Below are positions 8,017 to 15,795 of a stretch of DNA of 64,000 bases, one piece after another. Position 1 is the first letter of the stretch; the number at the start of each line of letters is the position of its first letter. The DNA lies in assembly GCA_963522145.1 (NCBI GenBank), contig CAUQXI010000008.1, positions 57,360-121,359 on the forward strand, written 5' to 3'. A model generated the notes under the pieces. The model worked only from the letters and a program-made list of their open reading frames with translations, was not told the origin of the DNA and ran no database searches. The position numbers and the translations under genes were made by a program. The stretch is from Mesorhizobium_B sp963522145. Lineage in GTDB: Bacteria; Pseudomonadota; Alphaproteobacteria; Rhizobiales; Rhizobiaceae.

Positions 8017-9174
8017 ATGAATCCACTTGCCGGCGCCCTCAACGGACTGCGCGTGATTGATTTCTCGCAGATCGCCGCCGGCCCGCTCTGCACGATGCTG
8101 CTTGCCGATCTCGGCGCCGAGGTGATCAAGGTGGAGCCGCCGAGCGGGGATGTCGGCCGTACGCTTGGCCCTCCCTTCATCGGCGAGGAGAGCCCGATCT
8201 ACATCGCGCTCAACCGGAACAAGCGCGGCGTGGTCATCGACCTGAAAACGGAGCAGGGAAAAGAGCAGGCTTACCGGCTGATCCGCGGCGCCGACATCTT
8301 GGTCGAAAGCTTCAGGCCCGGGGTAGCCAAGCGGCTCGGGATCGGCTTCGACGAAGCGCGCGCCCTTTCGCCACGTTTGGTGTATTGTTCGATCTCCGCC
8401 TATGGGCAGTCCGGACCTTGGGCCGCGAAACCAGGTGTCGACGGCGTGCTGCAGGCTGTAAGCGGGCTGATGAGCATCACCGGCGGTGCCGGCGACCCGG
8501 CAAAAGTGCAGGCGCCGCTGGTTGATATGACAAGCGGCTACCATGCGACGATTGCGCTGCTGGCGGCCTTGCACAAGCGCGACAGCCTGACTGCGCCGCT
8601 CGACGTCAGCCTGCTGGCAGGCGCGTTGATGCTGCAGCAGATCCCGCTCACGGCTTTCATGGGCACCGGCGAGGCTCCCGTGCGATGCGGAAGCGGCGCT
8701 CCTTATGCCACGCCGAATGAAGCCTATGCCACGCTCGACGGCCATATCCTGATCGCCGCCTATCAGCCGGCGCGCTGGATGAATTTCTGCGCGGCGATCG
8801 GCGCGTCGGCCTTGGCGGAAGATGCCCGCTTTGCCTCTCTCGCCGAGCGGTTACGCAATCGCGCGATCTTGACTGCCGAGCTTGAAGCCGTCCTGCGCAC
8901 CCGCCGCACGGCTGAATGGATCCAGGTGCTTGATGATGCCGACATCATCTGCGCCAACGTTGCCGACTATCCGCAACTGATGCAGTCGCCGCAGATCGAT
9001 GCGATGGGTGTTATGACCGGGCTTCAAACAGCCAATGGCGACACCCTGACGCTGCCGGGATTTGCCATCGGGGGCAGGGCCGACGCGCCCCGCCTTTCGC
9101 CGCCACGGCTCGGCCAGCACGATCATCTGCTTGATGCGGAAGATCCCTGGTCCGTCAGCGCATCACCGGGCTGA
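8017..9174 (+). CDS. Class III (CaiB/BaiF/Frc) CoA-transferase
   Basis: 385 residues. It opens LNGLRVIDFSQIAAGPLCTMLLADLGAEVIKVEPP, as in formyl-CoA transferase relatives. The catalytic Asp is in LVDMTSGYHA (about residue 170). It would move CoA between an acid and an acyl-CoA, activating the pathway's carboxylic acid or recycling CoA. It is last in the operon that starts at 4928, separated from the hydratase by 20 bases; an in-frame GTG at 7993 could add eight residues. A second CoA-transferase of the same class lies at 32938. Confidence 0.92.
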   Translation: MNPLAGALNGLRVIDFSQIAAGPLCTMLLADLGAEVIKVEPPSGDVGRTLGPPFIGEESPIYIALNRNKRGVVIDLKTEQGKEQAYRLIRGADILVESFRPGVAKRLGIGFDEARALSPRLVYCSISAYGQSGPWAAKPGVDGVLQAVSGLMSITGGAGDPAKVQAPLVDMTSGYHATIALLAALHKRDSLTAPLDVSLLAGALMLQQIPLTAFMGTGEAPVRCGSGAPYATPNEAYATLDGHILIAAYQPARWMNFCAAIGASALAEDARFASLAERLRNRAILTAELEAVLRTRRTAEWIQVLDDADIICANVADYPQLMQSPQIDAMGVMTGLQTANGDTLTLPGFAIGGRADAPRLSPPRLGQHDHLLDAEDPWSVSASPG

Positions 9175-9239
9175 ATCTTTTTGAACGGGCTGAACCAGAC
9201 GAGGCGCCGTTCTCGCGCCGGCGGTCGTCCCGCGCGACA

Positions 9240-10391
9240 TCAAGCCTGAGGCGTTGAAGGCGCCTGCCCCTCTTCCGGCGCCTGGAAGACCAGCGTTTGA
9301 GATGGGTCCCATGCGGCATGGGTCGCCGTGCCTGCAGCTGGAGGTTCGTTTGAGCGCTCCTGGGACTTGGCGCTCAGCAGCTTGCCATCTCTGGTATGCA
9401 TGTCGATGGACGAAACGCCCCCGAGGAATACGGTTTGATGCACCGTGGTCGGCACGCAGTTCCGATCGCCATCGGCGGCGTCCGCCATGCGAAGGTGCTC
9501 CTGCCGCACCAGCACGACGACATTCTGTCCGATGCCGATCGAGGCGCCATGGGCGCTGCGGATCACCGCGCCGCAGCTCAGGCGGATAAACGCTGTGCCG
9601 CCCTCAACCCTCTGCACGACGCCCAGCATCTTGCTCGAATTGCCCATGAAATCGGCAACGAAGAGGCTGGCCGGGCGGTCGTACAATTCGCGCGGGGTGC
9701 CGGTCTGTTCGATCTTCGCGTGGTTCATGACGGTGATGCGATCGGCAAGCCGCAGCGCCTCTTCCTGGTCATGTGTGACGTAGATGATGGTCACGCCGAG
9801 GCGATTGTGCAGCTCCTTTATCTCGTCCTGGATTTCCTCGCGTAGCTTCTTGTCGAGCGCGCCCAGCGGCTCGTCCATGAGAATCAGCCGCGGCTCGTAG
9901 ACGAGGCCACGCGCCAGGGCGACACGCTGCTGCTGGCCGCCCGACAGCTCGGCGGGGCGCCGCTTGTCGAGACCCTGCATGCGCACCAGGCGCAGCGCAT
10001 CGTTCACCCGCGAGGTGCGTTCGCTCGCCGAGACATTCCGCACCTTCAGCGGGAATTCGACATTGCGGAATACCGACATATGGGGAAACAGCGTGTAGCG
10101 CTGGAACACCATGCCGATGTCGCGACGATGCGGCGCCAGGTCGGTGAACGGCTTTCCGTCCGCATAGACCTCGCCGCTGGAGGGATGGTCGAAGCCCGCG
10201 ATGATGTTGAGCAGAGTGGTCTTGCCGGACCCGCTGGGTCCAAGGAAAGCCATGAGCTCACCTTCCCTGATCGACAGCGAGACGTCATCGAGTGCCAGGT
10301 AATTGCCATACACGCGGCTGACGCCGCGAATCTCGATCGAAGCCCCCTTTGTCCCGCGCGCGCTGGATCCTTGGATGGTTTCTTTCATCAT
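9240..10391 (-). CDS. ABC transporter ATP-binding protein, spermidine/putrescine (PotA) type
   Basis: 383 residues. Walker A is GPSGSGKTT (about 52-60), the signature is LSGGQQQRVALARGL, Walker B is LILMDEPLGALD, and the H-loop is VTHDQEEAL. A C-terminal TOBE-like region follows from about 290. It energises the two permeases encoded just upstream (4-base gap). The polyamine/opine/2-aminoethylphosphonate class imports small charged, often amino-containing solutes. No binding-protein gene lies in this operon; the candidate is at 17827. It converges with the CoA-transferase gene across a 65-bp gap in which I see no clear terminator. Confidence 0.94.
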   Translation of the reverse strand: MMKETIQGSSARGTKGASIEIRGVSRVYGNYLALDDVSLSIREGELMAFLGPSGSGKTTLLNIIAGFDHPSSGEVYADGKPFTDLAPHRRDIGMVFQRYTLFPHMSVFRNVEFPLKVRNVSASERTSRVNDALRLVRMQGLDKRRPAELSGGQQQRVALARGLVYEPRLILMDEPLGALDKKLREEIQDEIKELHNRLGVTIIYVTHDQEEALRLADRITVMNHAKIEQTGTPRELYDRPASLFVADFMGNSSKMLGVVQRVEGGTAFIRLSCGAVIRSAHGASIGIGQNVVVLVRQEHLRMADAADGDRNCVPTTVHQTVFLGGVSSIDMHTRDGKLLSAKSQERSNEPPAAGTATHAAWDPSQTLVFQAPEEGQAPSTPQA

Positions 10392-10395
10392 CTTT

Positions 10396-11202
10396 CTAAC
10401 GTTCGGCTTGAGACGAGGGTGCCAACAGGTAGGCGAGCATGATGACGACGGTTGTGGTAACGAGCATGATCGAGGCGACGGCCGCGATCTCGGGGCTGAT
10501 GTCGGCCCGGACCATCGACCACATCTTGACGGGCAGTGTCTGGGTTTGAGGACCAGCCATGAACATGGACAGCACGACCTCGTCCCAGGAAATGACGAAG
10601 GCGAACAAGCCGCCGGCGAAGATGCCCTGGCTGATCGATGGCAAGGTCACTGAAACAATGGCCCGGAAACGCGACGCGCCGCAGATCATCGCCGCCTTCT
10701 CGATCGACTCGTCGAAAGCCTGCAGCGAATTCGTCACCATCAGGAGGGCGAACGGCAAGGCGATCACCGTATGTGCCGCGACAAACGCGAATTTGGTGCC
10801 CACCATGCCGATGTTGAGCATCAGGATGTAGAGCGCGACGGCGACGATGATGACCGGAACAAAGAGCGGCGAACTCAGGAAGGTGGATACCACCTGCTTG
10901 CCGGGAAATCGGGATCTGACCAGGCCAAACGCCGACGGTATCGCGAGCGCCATGCAGCAGATGACCACATAAGCGCCGATCTCGAGGCTTGCGAGAAACG
11001 CCGACAGCCAGCCCGGGTTCGCGAAGATCTGCGCGTACCATTTGATCGTCCATGACGGCGGCGGGAAAGCCATCCAGCGCGAACTGCCGAACGACAGCGC
11101 GATGATGAACAGCATCGGCACGATCAGGAATACAATCGTCAGCGAGACGATCGCGCCCAGCACGATCTTGAGCTGACGGTTGCCGGTCCGCGACAGGATC
11201 AT
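10396..11202 (-). CDS. ABC transporter permease, PotC type
   Basis: 268 residues with about six hydrophobic segments, starting with IVLGAIVSLTIVFLIVPMLF. The cytoplasmic EAA loop for the ATPase reads EKAAMICGASRFRAIVSVTLP (about 170-190). It pairs with the permease encoded immediately upstream, whose stop overlaps this ATG by four bases (ATGA), indicating translational coupling. Inner-membrane component of the polyamine-type importer. Confidence 0.93.
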   Translation of the reverse strand: MILSRTGNRQLKIVLGAIVSLTIVFLIVPMLFIIALSFGSSRWMAFPPPSWTIKWYAQIFANPGWLSAFLASLEIGAYVVICCMALAIPSAFGLVRSRFPGKQVVSTFLSSPLFVPVIIVAVALYILMLNIGMVGTKFAFVAAHTVIALPFALLMVTNSLQAFDESIEKAAMICGASRFRAIVSVTLPSISQGIFAGGLFAFVISWDEVVLSMFMAGPQTQTLPVKMWSMVRADISPEIAAVASIMLVTTTVVIMLAYLLAPSSQAER

Positions 11203-12029
11203 GAGCGGCGCTCCCGCCTGGTAGCCCCGAGCAGCGACACATAGGCCACATACATGACGATCGTCAGCAGCAGCAGGTAGATCGCTGCGGTGGTGCCGAC
11301 ACCCCAGTTCAGGAACTGCTGGATCTGCTCGACGATGAAGCCCGCCAGCATCAGGTCGTTCGGGCCGCCAAGCACTGCCGGCACGATGAAGTAGCCCATC
11401 GCCGTGACGAAAACGATCACGCAGCCGGTGCTGACGCCGGGCATGCAGAGCGGCAGCAGGACGCTGCGAAAGATGGTGAAGCCACGCGCGCCGCAGATCG
11501 ACGCGGCCTGCATCAGCGCCGGATCGATCTTCGACATGGTGTTGTAGATCGGCAAGACCATGAAGGGCAGCATGGTGGAGAACATGCCGATCATCAGGCC
11601 GACGGAATTATGCATCATCTGGATCGGCTGCGAGATCAGCCCGGTCCAGAGCAGGAGCTGGTTCACAGGCCCGGTCGCCTTGTAAAGCAGCGCGAGCGAG
11701 AACAGGCGGGCGAGCAGGCTCGTCCACATCGAGACGATGATGACGCCGAATACGATTTTGGCGGTCCGCGGCTGAGCGATCGTGATGAACCAGGCAATCG
11801 GGAATGCGACCAGCAGCGTCACGACCGTCACCCAGAAGCCCGTAGAGACGGTGTTGAAGATGATCGTCCGAAAGGTGGGATTCTTCAGCAGAGCGAGAAA
11901 GGTCTGGAAACCCTGCCCGCCCGAGGTCGAACTCGTAAACAGGTTGACCAGCGGCCCGACAAAGAACAAAAGCAGGAAGACGAGAGCCGGCAGCAGGAAC
12001 GTCATGTTGAGAAGATACGTCTTGCGCAT
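11199..12029 (-). CDS. ABC transporter permease, PotB type
   Basis: 276 residues with six predicted membrane segments. An EAA-type loop reads MQAASICGARGFTIFRSVLLPLCMPG. The start at 12029 (MRKTYLLNMTFLLPALVF) follows GAGGATCGAGCGTC, a good ribosome site; an upstream TTG at 12053 would overlap the hydrolase stop and lacks support. Forms the heteromeric channel with the PotC-type subunit. Confidence 0.92.
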   Translation of the reverse strand: MRKTYLLNMTFLLPALVFLLLFFVGPLVNLFTSSTSGGQGFQTFLALLKNPTFRTIIFNTVSTGFWVTVVTLLVAFPIAWFITIAQPRTAKIVFGVIIVSMWTSLLARLFSLALLYKATGPVNQLLLWTGLISQPIQMMHNSVGLMIGMFSTMLPFMVLPIYNTMSKIDPALMQAASICGARGFTIFRSVLLPLCMPGVSTGCVIVFVTAMGYFIVPAVLGGPNDLMLAGFIVEQIQQFLNWGVGTTAAIYLLLLTIVMYVAYVSLLGATRRERRS

Positions 12030-12049
12030 GACGCTCGATCCTCGGCTCT

Positions 12050-12874
12050 TCAAGCGGCCGGCGCGGCAGCGCTCTCTCGCGAATGCACGCGATCGAACAG
12101 CCTGCCAAGAGGCGCATTGACGAGCGGAGCATTCTCCAGCAGGGCCATGTGCCTCAAGCCGGGCAGGATCACAACTTCGCTATCCGGGATGTTCTCGGCC
12201 ATTCGCATCGCCATCCCCGGTGAATTGCCACGGTCCCCGTCGCAGGTCATCACAAGCGTCGGGCAGCTGATCTTTTCGACGTCTTCGACCGCTGGCGTTC
12301 CCCGCTCCGCCGCCACCCTGTAGGCAGAAATGTAGGACACCGGATCGTTGGCCTCGAGTATGGTGGCGATCTTGTCGAGCACGGCGGGATTGGTGTTCCG
12401 GTAGTCGTCCGAGAACCAGCGGATCAATGCCGGCTCGATGCTCGCGGTCGGACCAGCCTCGGCCGCCGCGGCCATGCGATCCGCGACGCGGAGGGTTTCG
12501 CTTTCGGTTCTCTGGAACCAGGTGTTCATGATGCCGACTCCCGCCACACGGTCGGGATGCTTCAGGGCGAAACCTCGCACGATCAGACCGCCGAGCGAGA
12601 AGCCGACGACGACAGCCCGCGCGATCGAGAGCTCGTCCATGAGAGTCTTCAACTGCTTGGCATAGAGATCGACCGAGTGTTCGACCTCCGGTCTGGCGCT
12701 GCGGCCATGGCCGACAAGATCATAGGTGACGATGGTCATGCTGTCGGCAAAGGCGGCAACCTGTTCGGACCAGATGCTCCGATCAAGGCCGAGCCCATGG
12801 ATGAAGATCACCGCCGGGCCGGATCCACAGACCTCCGCGTAAGTTCCATCCGACAAATGGATGCCGTCCTTCAC
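12050..12874 (-). CDS. Alpha/beta hydrolase (MhpC/3-oxoadipate enol-lactonase-like)
   Basis: 274 residues. The oxyanion segment is IFIHGLGLDRSIW, the nucleophile Ser is in VVGFSLGGLI, the Asp is in TCDGDRGNSPG, and the His is in LPGLRHMALLE. Start chosen at GTG 12874 because AGGTGG lies nine bases upstream; the ATG at 12946 falls inside the 21-bp palindrome at 12927-12947. It heads the ABC transporter operon, ending 20 bases before the PotB-type gene. Likely substrates are an ester, lactone or C-C bond of the imported compound or its oxidation product (inference). Confidence 0.88.
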   Translation of the reverse strand: MKDGIHLSDGTYAEVCGSGPAVIFIHGLGLDRSIWSEQVAAFADSMTIVTYDLVGHGRSARPEVEHSVDLYAKQLKTLMDELSIARAVVVGFSLGGLIVRGFALKHPDRVAGVGIMNTWFQRTESETLRVADRMAAAAEAGPTASIEPALIRWFSDDYRNTNPAVLDKIATILEANDPVSYISAYRVAAERGTPAVEDVEKISCPTLVMTCDGDRGNSPGMAMRMAENIPDSEVVILPGLRHMALLENAPLVNAPLGRLFDRVHSRESAAAPAA

Positions 12875-12926
12875 GCCAGTTCCACCTCTGTTTGGAAGCG
12901 CCTGCTCCGCGCCATGGTTCCCGATA

Positions 12927-12947
12927 TATGGAATACGGTATTCCATA
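12927..12947. promoter_or_regulatory. 21-bp perfect odd palindrome, putative operator of hydrolase-ABC operon
   Basis: Ten-base arms TATGGAATAC and GTATTCCATA are fully complementary around one central G at 12937. It lies 53 bases upstream of the GTG start of the hydrolase. An A/T-rich TATTAT box precedes it on the minus strand. The GGAATAC/GTATTCC core is related to the TGGTATACCA sites elsewhere in the cluster, though with an odd rather than even centre. The symmetry is directly visible; the regulator is inferred to be the GntR protein at 19102. Confidence 0.75.
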
Positions 12948-13041
12948 ATAGCATTAGTCGCAAGCCGGCTGTGGGCTTCGTTGCGAAGCGTTCACTCTCA
13001 ACCGTGCAGACACTCATGCCGCAGCAGCTGTTGGAGCTGGA

Positions 13042-13446
13042 TCAGGCCTGTTGGGGCTGCTGGTTCGCGTGACGGTGGATGAGGAGCCATCCATCAGATT
13101 CGCGCAGGAACACATGTGTCACATTGTTCTTCCACTGACGCTCCTCCCTCTCGTCGCCATAAACGACCGAGAAGGTTTCGACCTCCATGGCATAGGCCAT
13201 GTCGGACGCTACAACGGTTGAGAGCGTCTCATAGGTTACCTCGCCGCCATGGAAGCTCGGCAGCGCCCACTCCCAGCGGCCGGCGATCGCCTCATAGCCG
13301 TGCTGATGGCCACCCCATCCATAAAAGGCGGTCGAGTCAGCGCGCCGGGAGTGCATCTGCTTGATGGGCCCGGCATTTCCATTGACGAAGTCGGTCATGG
13401 TCTCGTGCAGGCGCTGCAACGCGGCCTTGAAATCACCTTCGGCCAC
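13042..13446 (-). CDS. SnoaL/NTF2-like protein, third of a tandem trio
   Basis: 134 residues with an alpha+beta-barrel (NTF2-like) pattern: N-terminal helices, then HGYEAIAGRWEWALPSFHGGEV, and paired strands including MAYAMEVETFSVVYG and WKNNVTHVFLRESDGWLLIHRHAN. The fold hosts small isomerases, dehydratases and hydrolases as well as non-enzymatic binding proteins. It is more diverged than the next two genes. It is separated from its upstream neighbour by one base, so it is in the same flavin-reductase-led operon. No function assigned. Confidence 0.8.
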   Translation of the reverse strand: MAEGDFKAALQRLHETMTDFVNGNAGPIKQMHSRRADSTAFYGWGGHQHGYEAIAGRWEWALPSFHGGEVTYETLSTVVASDMAYAMEVETFSVVYGDEREERQWKNNVTHVFLRESDGWLLIHRHANQQPQQA

Positions 13447-13447
13447 G

Positions 13448-13858
13448 TCAGCCTCCGACCTTCTTGTAATAGGTGTCCTTCAGCGTCGCCTTGCCGTCTT
13501 TGAAGCGCCAGAATTCGCAGCCCCGCGTTTCCGACTGCCTGCCGTCCTGATCGGAGCGCCGCATGGTCCAGCGGACAAAGACCGAACCGTCCTCCGTCAC
13601 CTGGTAGTCCCGGTCCACCCACTCCACCTTGTGCAGTATCCGAAACCGTCCGGCGATCCCCTCGCGGATCGACTCCGAGCCATGGAAGGCGTCACCGCAG
13701 TTCAGCGGACCGGCCGGCGAGTAGGATTCCGCGTCGTCCGAGAAGAACGAGGCGACACGGTCGGCATCCGCCGAGTTGAACGCCTCGAAGATCTTCTCCA
13801 AGAGGATGATGTTCGGGTGAGTGGACGTGGAAACGTCCTTTCCTGTCGTCTGGCTCAT
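13448..13858 (-). CDS. SnoaL/NTF2-like protein, second of a tandem trio
   Basis: 136 residues. The C-terminal block RGCEFWRFKDGKATLKDTYYK is almost the same as the block in the protein encoded at 13866-14240, showing a recent tandem duplication. N-terminal AFNSADADRVASFFSDDAESYSPAG is the usual helix-turn of SnoaL proteins. Possible roles are isomerisation or dehydration of a pathway intermediate. Seven bases separate it from the upstream paralogue. Confidence 0.85.
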   Translation of the reverse strand: MSQTTGKDVSTSTHPNIILLEKIFEAFNSADADRVASFFSDDAESYSPAGPLNCGDAFHGSESIREGIAGRFRILHKVEWVDRDYQVTEDGSVFVRWTMRRSDQDGRQSETRGCEFWRFKDGKATLKDTYYKKVGG

Positions 13859-13865
13859 GCGAAAG

Positions 13866-14240
13866 TCACGTCCTGATCTTGTAATAGGTGTCCTTCAGGA
13901 TGACCTTGCCATCGCGCAGCTTCCAGAAGTCGCAGCCCCAGCTGTCCAGCTTCTTGCCGTCGGCCTGAGTACCTGTGGCGCGCCAGCGGGAGGCGATCCC
14001 GTCCGGGCAGATCCAGGTTTCAGCGTCCGACCAGCGCAGATCGGGTACGGCCGCGAAGCGCGCCTCCACCGCCTGCCGGACGGCCGCCTTGCCTGAAAAG
14101 CGCTGGCCATGAATTTCCGGTCCGGCGGACGAGTAGAATTCGGCGTCGTCCGCGAAATGCTTCATGACGCCATCGGCATCGTGACGGTTGAAGGCGTCGA
14201 CGACCTCGTCAACGATTTCTGCGTCGGACTTGCTAGCCAT
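13866..14240 (-). CDS. SnoaL/NTF2-like protein, first of a tandem trio
   Basis: 124 residues, paralogue of the next gene (shared WGCDFWKLRDGKVILKDTYYK block near the C terminus). It starts within the last eight bases of the flavin reductase gene, so translation is coupled and a functional link with the oxygenase step is likely. His/Asp/Trp-rich pocket strands are present but I cannot name catalytic residues with confidence. Function unknown. Confidence 0.87.
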   Translation of the reverse strand: MASKSDAEIVDEVVDAFNRHDADGVMKHFADDAEFYSSAGPEIHGQRFSGKAAVRQAVEARFAAVPDLRWSDAETWICPDGIASRWRATGTQADGKKLDSWGCDFWKLRDGKVILKDTYYKIRT

Positions 14241-14781
14241 ATTGCCGGATCCTTGTTTCGGAAGTGGGTGTGACGGTGGCGATCGGATCGATGCTGAGCG
14301 CGCTCACCTTTCCGTCAAGATAAACGAGCGGACGGGTTGAAGACTGCGGCAGCCGGATGCGGTTCACAGACGCGAACAGCGTGATATGCGAGCCGCATTC
14401 GACTTCCTGGAACGTTTCGCAGGCGAGAACGGCCCGGGCATCGGCAAGGATCGGCATTCCATCAAGTTCCGACCATTCGCCCGCGGTGAATCGCTCCGAA
14501 CGACGCGCGCCGCTGCCGAACACTTGGCACTGCTGCTCGTGCTGATCGCTCAATACGTTGATGCAGAAGCGTCCCGCCTCGCGGACATGCCCGCAGAAGT
14601 CGGCGCCCCGGTTGATGCAGACGAGGATGGTGGGAGGATCGAGGCTGACCGAGGTGAAGGATGTCACCGCGATCCCATGAGGGCCGCTGGCCGTTGCGGT
14701 GGTGACCAGACTGACGGTCGACGCCAGTGTCCGCATCGCCTGCCGCAGGGAGTTTGAAATCTCGATCTGCTGTTCTGGCAT
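14233..14781 (-). CDS. Flavin reductase (HpaC-like, FMN-binding split barrel)
   Basis: 182 residues. It shows the split-barrel pattern RTLASTVSLVTTATASGPHGIAVTSFTSVSLDPPTILVCINR, followed by FCINVLSDQHEQQCQVFG. These small enzymes use NAD(P)H to supply reduced FMN or FAD to a separate monooxygenase. The only matching oxygenase here is the luciferase-like protein at 16516-17586. It leads a four-gene operon with the three SnoaL-like genes. A TGGTATTCC site (14784-14793) overlaps its ribosome-binding region. Confidence 0.92.
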   Translation of the reverse strand: MPEQQIEISNSLRQAMRTLASTVSLVTTATASGPHGIAVTSFTSVSLDPPTILVCINRGADFCGHVREAGRFCINVLSDQHEQQCQVFGSGARRSERFTAGEWSELDGMPILADARAVLACETFQEVECGSHITLFASVNRIRLPQSSTRPLVYLDGKVSALSIDPIATVTPTSETRIRQYG

Positions 14782-14783
14782 GA

Positions 14784-14793
14784 TGGTATTCCG
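14784..14793. promoter_or_regulatory. Putative cluster operator TGGTATTCCG upstream of flavin reductase operon
   Basis: Matches TGGTATACCA at eight of ten positions, with flanking TGA/TCA symmetry (14781-14796). It begins three bases from the start codon, so binding would block the leader and ribosome site rather than the -35 region. Confidence 0.5.
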
Positions 14794-14841
14794 TCAGACC
14801 TTGATGCCGGAAAGCTAGAGGAGCGGTTCACGGCAGGCGAC

Positions 14842-14869
14842 TTGACAAAAGCTGACTTGAACGTAATTC
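14842..14869 (+). promoter_or_regulatory. Sigma70-like promoter TTGACA-16-TAATTC for LysR gene
   Basis: A perfect -35 TTGACA (14842-14847) and TAATTC (14864-14869) are separated by 16 bases. The LysR ATG at 14877 is seven bases after the -10 box, which would make this transcript leaderless or nearly so. Confidence 0.5.
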
Positions 14870-14876
14870 AAACGTC

Positions 14877-15791
14877 ATGCGTCCTCTTCGCTTTCGCCTT
14901 CCTCCCCTTCACGGCGTGATGACCTTCGAGGCGGTTTCCCGTCTTCAATCAATGACCAAGGCGGCTCGTGAACTGCGCGTCACGCGCGAGGCGGTGAGCC
15001 GGCAGATCAGGACGCTGGAACAGTTCATCGGCAGCAAGCTGTTCGACCGCGACGCGCGCATGATCACGCTCACGCCGGCCGGCAAGGAACTGGCGGCGAA
15101 TGTCGCGCCCGCGCTGGAGGCAATCGCGGCAACGGCGGAGGCCCTGCAGAACAGCAAGGTTTCCGCCAAGCTGACGGTCGCGGCCTCCGTCGCCATGTCC
15201 AGCTACTGGCTGACGCCGCGGCTTGCCTCTTTCTGCAGCCTGCATCCGCGCATCGACATCCGCATCATCGCCTCGGATTCGCACCGCGACCTCGCGGAGC
15301 AGGATGCCGATATCGGCATATGGTACGGTGATGGCCGCTGGCCTTCCGTTGACTCACTGAAGCTCTCCGACAGCTTCGCCTTCGCGGTGTGCGCGCCGGA
15401 TTACGCGGCGGTGAACGGCGCGATCACGTCGGCCGCCGATCTCCTGAATCACACGCTGCTGCACCTCGAAGGCCCCCAGCACTCCACCGAGGATTGGGAG
15501 TGGTTCCTGTCAGCGGCGCAGCTTCGCGAGCGCCGGCCCCGCCGCCGGATCATCTTCAACTCCTATGTCGATGTTCTTCAGGCGGCGATCTCCGAGCAGG
15601 GGGTAGCGCTCGGCTATTCGCCGACGATCGACTCACTGCTCGGGAACGGCTCCCTGGTGACGGCCCTCGACCTTCGCTTCAACAAGGGTTTTGCGATCTA
15701 TCAGGTGACGCCGCGGGAAACCGCGCCGAGTTCCCCCGTCCGACATTTCAGCAACTGGCTGCAGGCCGAGATCGCGCTCGCGCCCGACTAA
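14877..15791 (+). CDS. LysR-family transcriptional regulator (GcvA-like)
   Basis: 304 residues. The winged HTH reads QSMTKAARELRVTREAVSRQIRTLEQFIGSKLF (about 24-56), followed by a periplasmic-binding-like effector domain. It is divergent from the flavin reductase/SnoaL operon and probably controls it alongside the operator at 14784. No Shine-Dalgarno sequence is evident before the ATG. It converges with the SDR gene, whose stop lies five bases away. Confidence 0.93.
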   Translation: MRPLRFRLPPLHGVMTFEAVSRLQSMTKAARELRVTREAVSRQIRTLEQFIGSKLFDRDARMITLTPAGKELAANVAPALEAIAATAEALQNSKVSAKLTVAASVAMSSYWLTPRLASFCSLHPRIDIRIIASDSHRDLAEQDADIGIWYGDGRWPSVDSLKLSDSFAFAVCAPDYAAVNGAITSAADLLNHTLLHLEGPQHSTEDWEWFLSAAQLRERRPRRRIIFNSYVDVLQAAISEQGVALGYSPTIDSLLGNGSLVTALDLRFNKGFAIYQVTPRETAPSSPVRHFSNWLQAEIALAPD

Positions 15792-15795
15792 GCCT

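Noticed and set aside
4928..9174. True anaerobic benzylsuccinate (toluene) pathway
   Set aside because: No benzylsuccinate synthase, no paired BbsEF next to each other, and oxygen-dependent enzymes are in the same regulon. Only the operon logic is similar.
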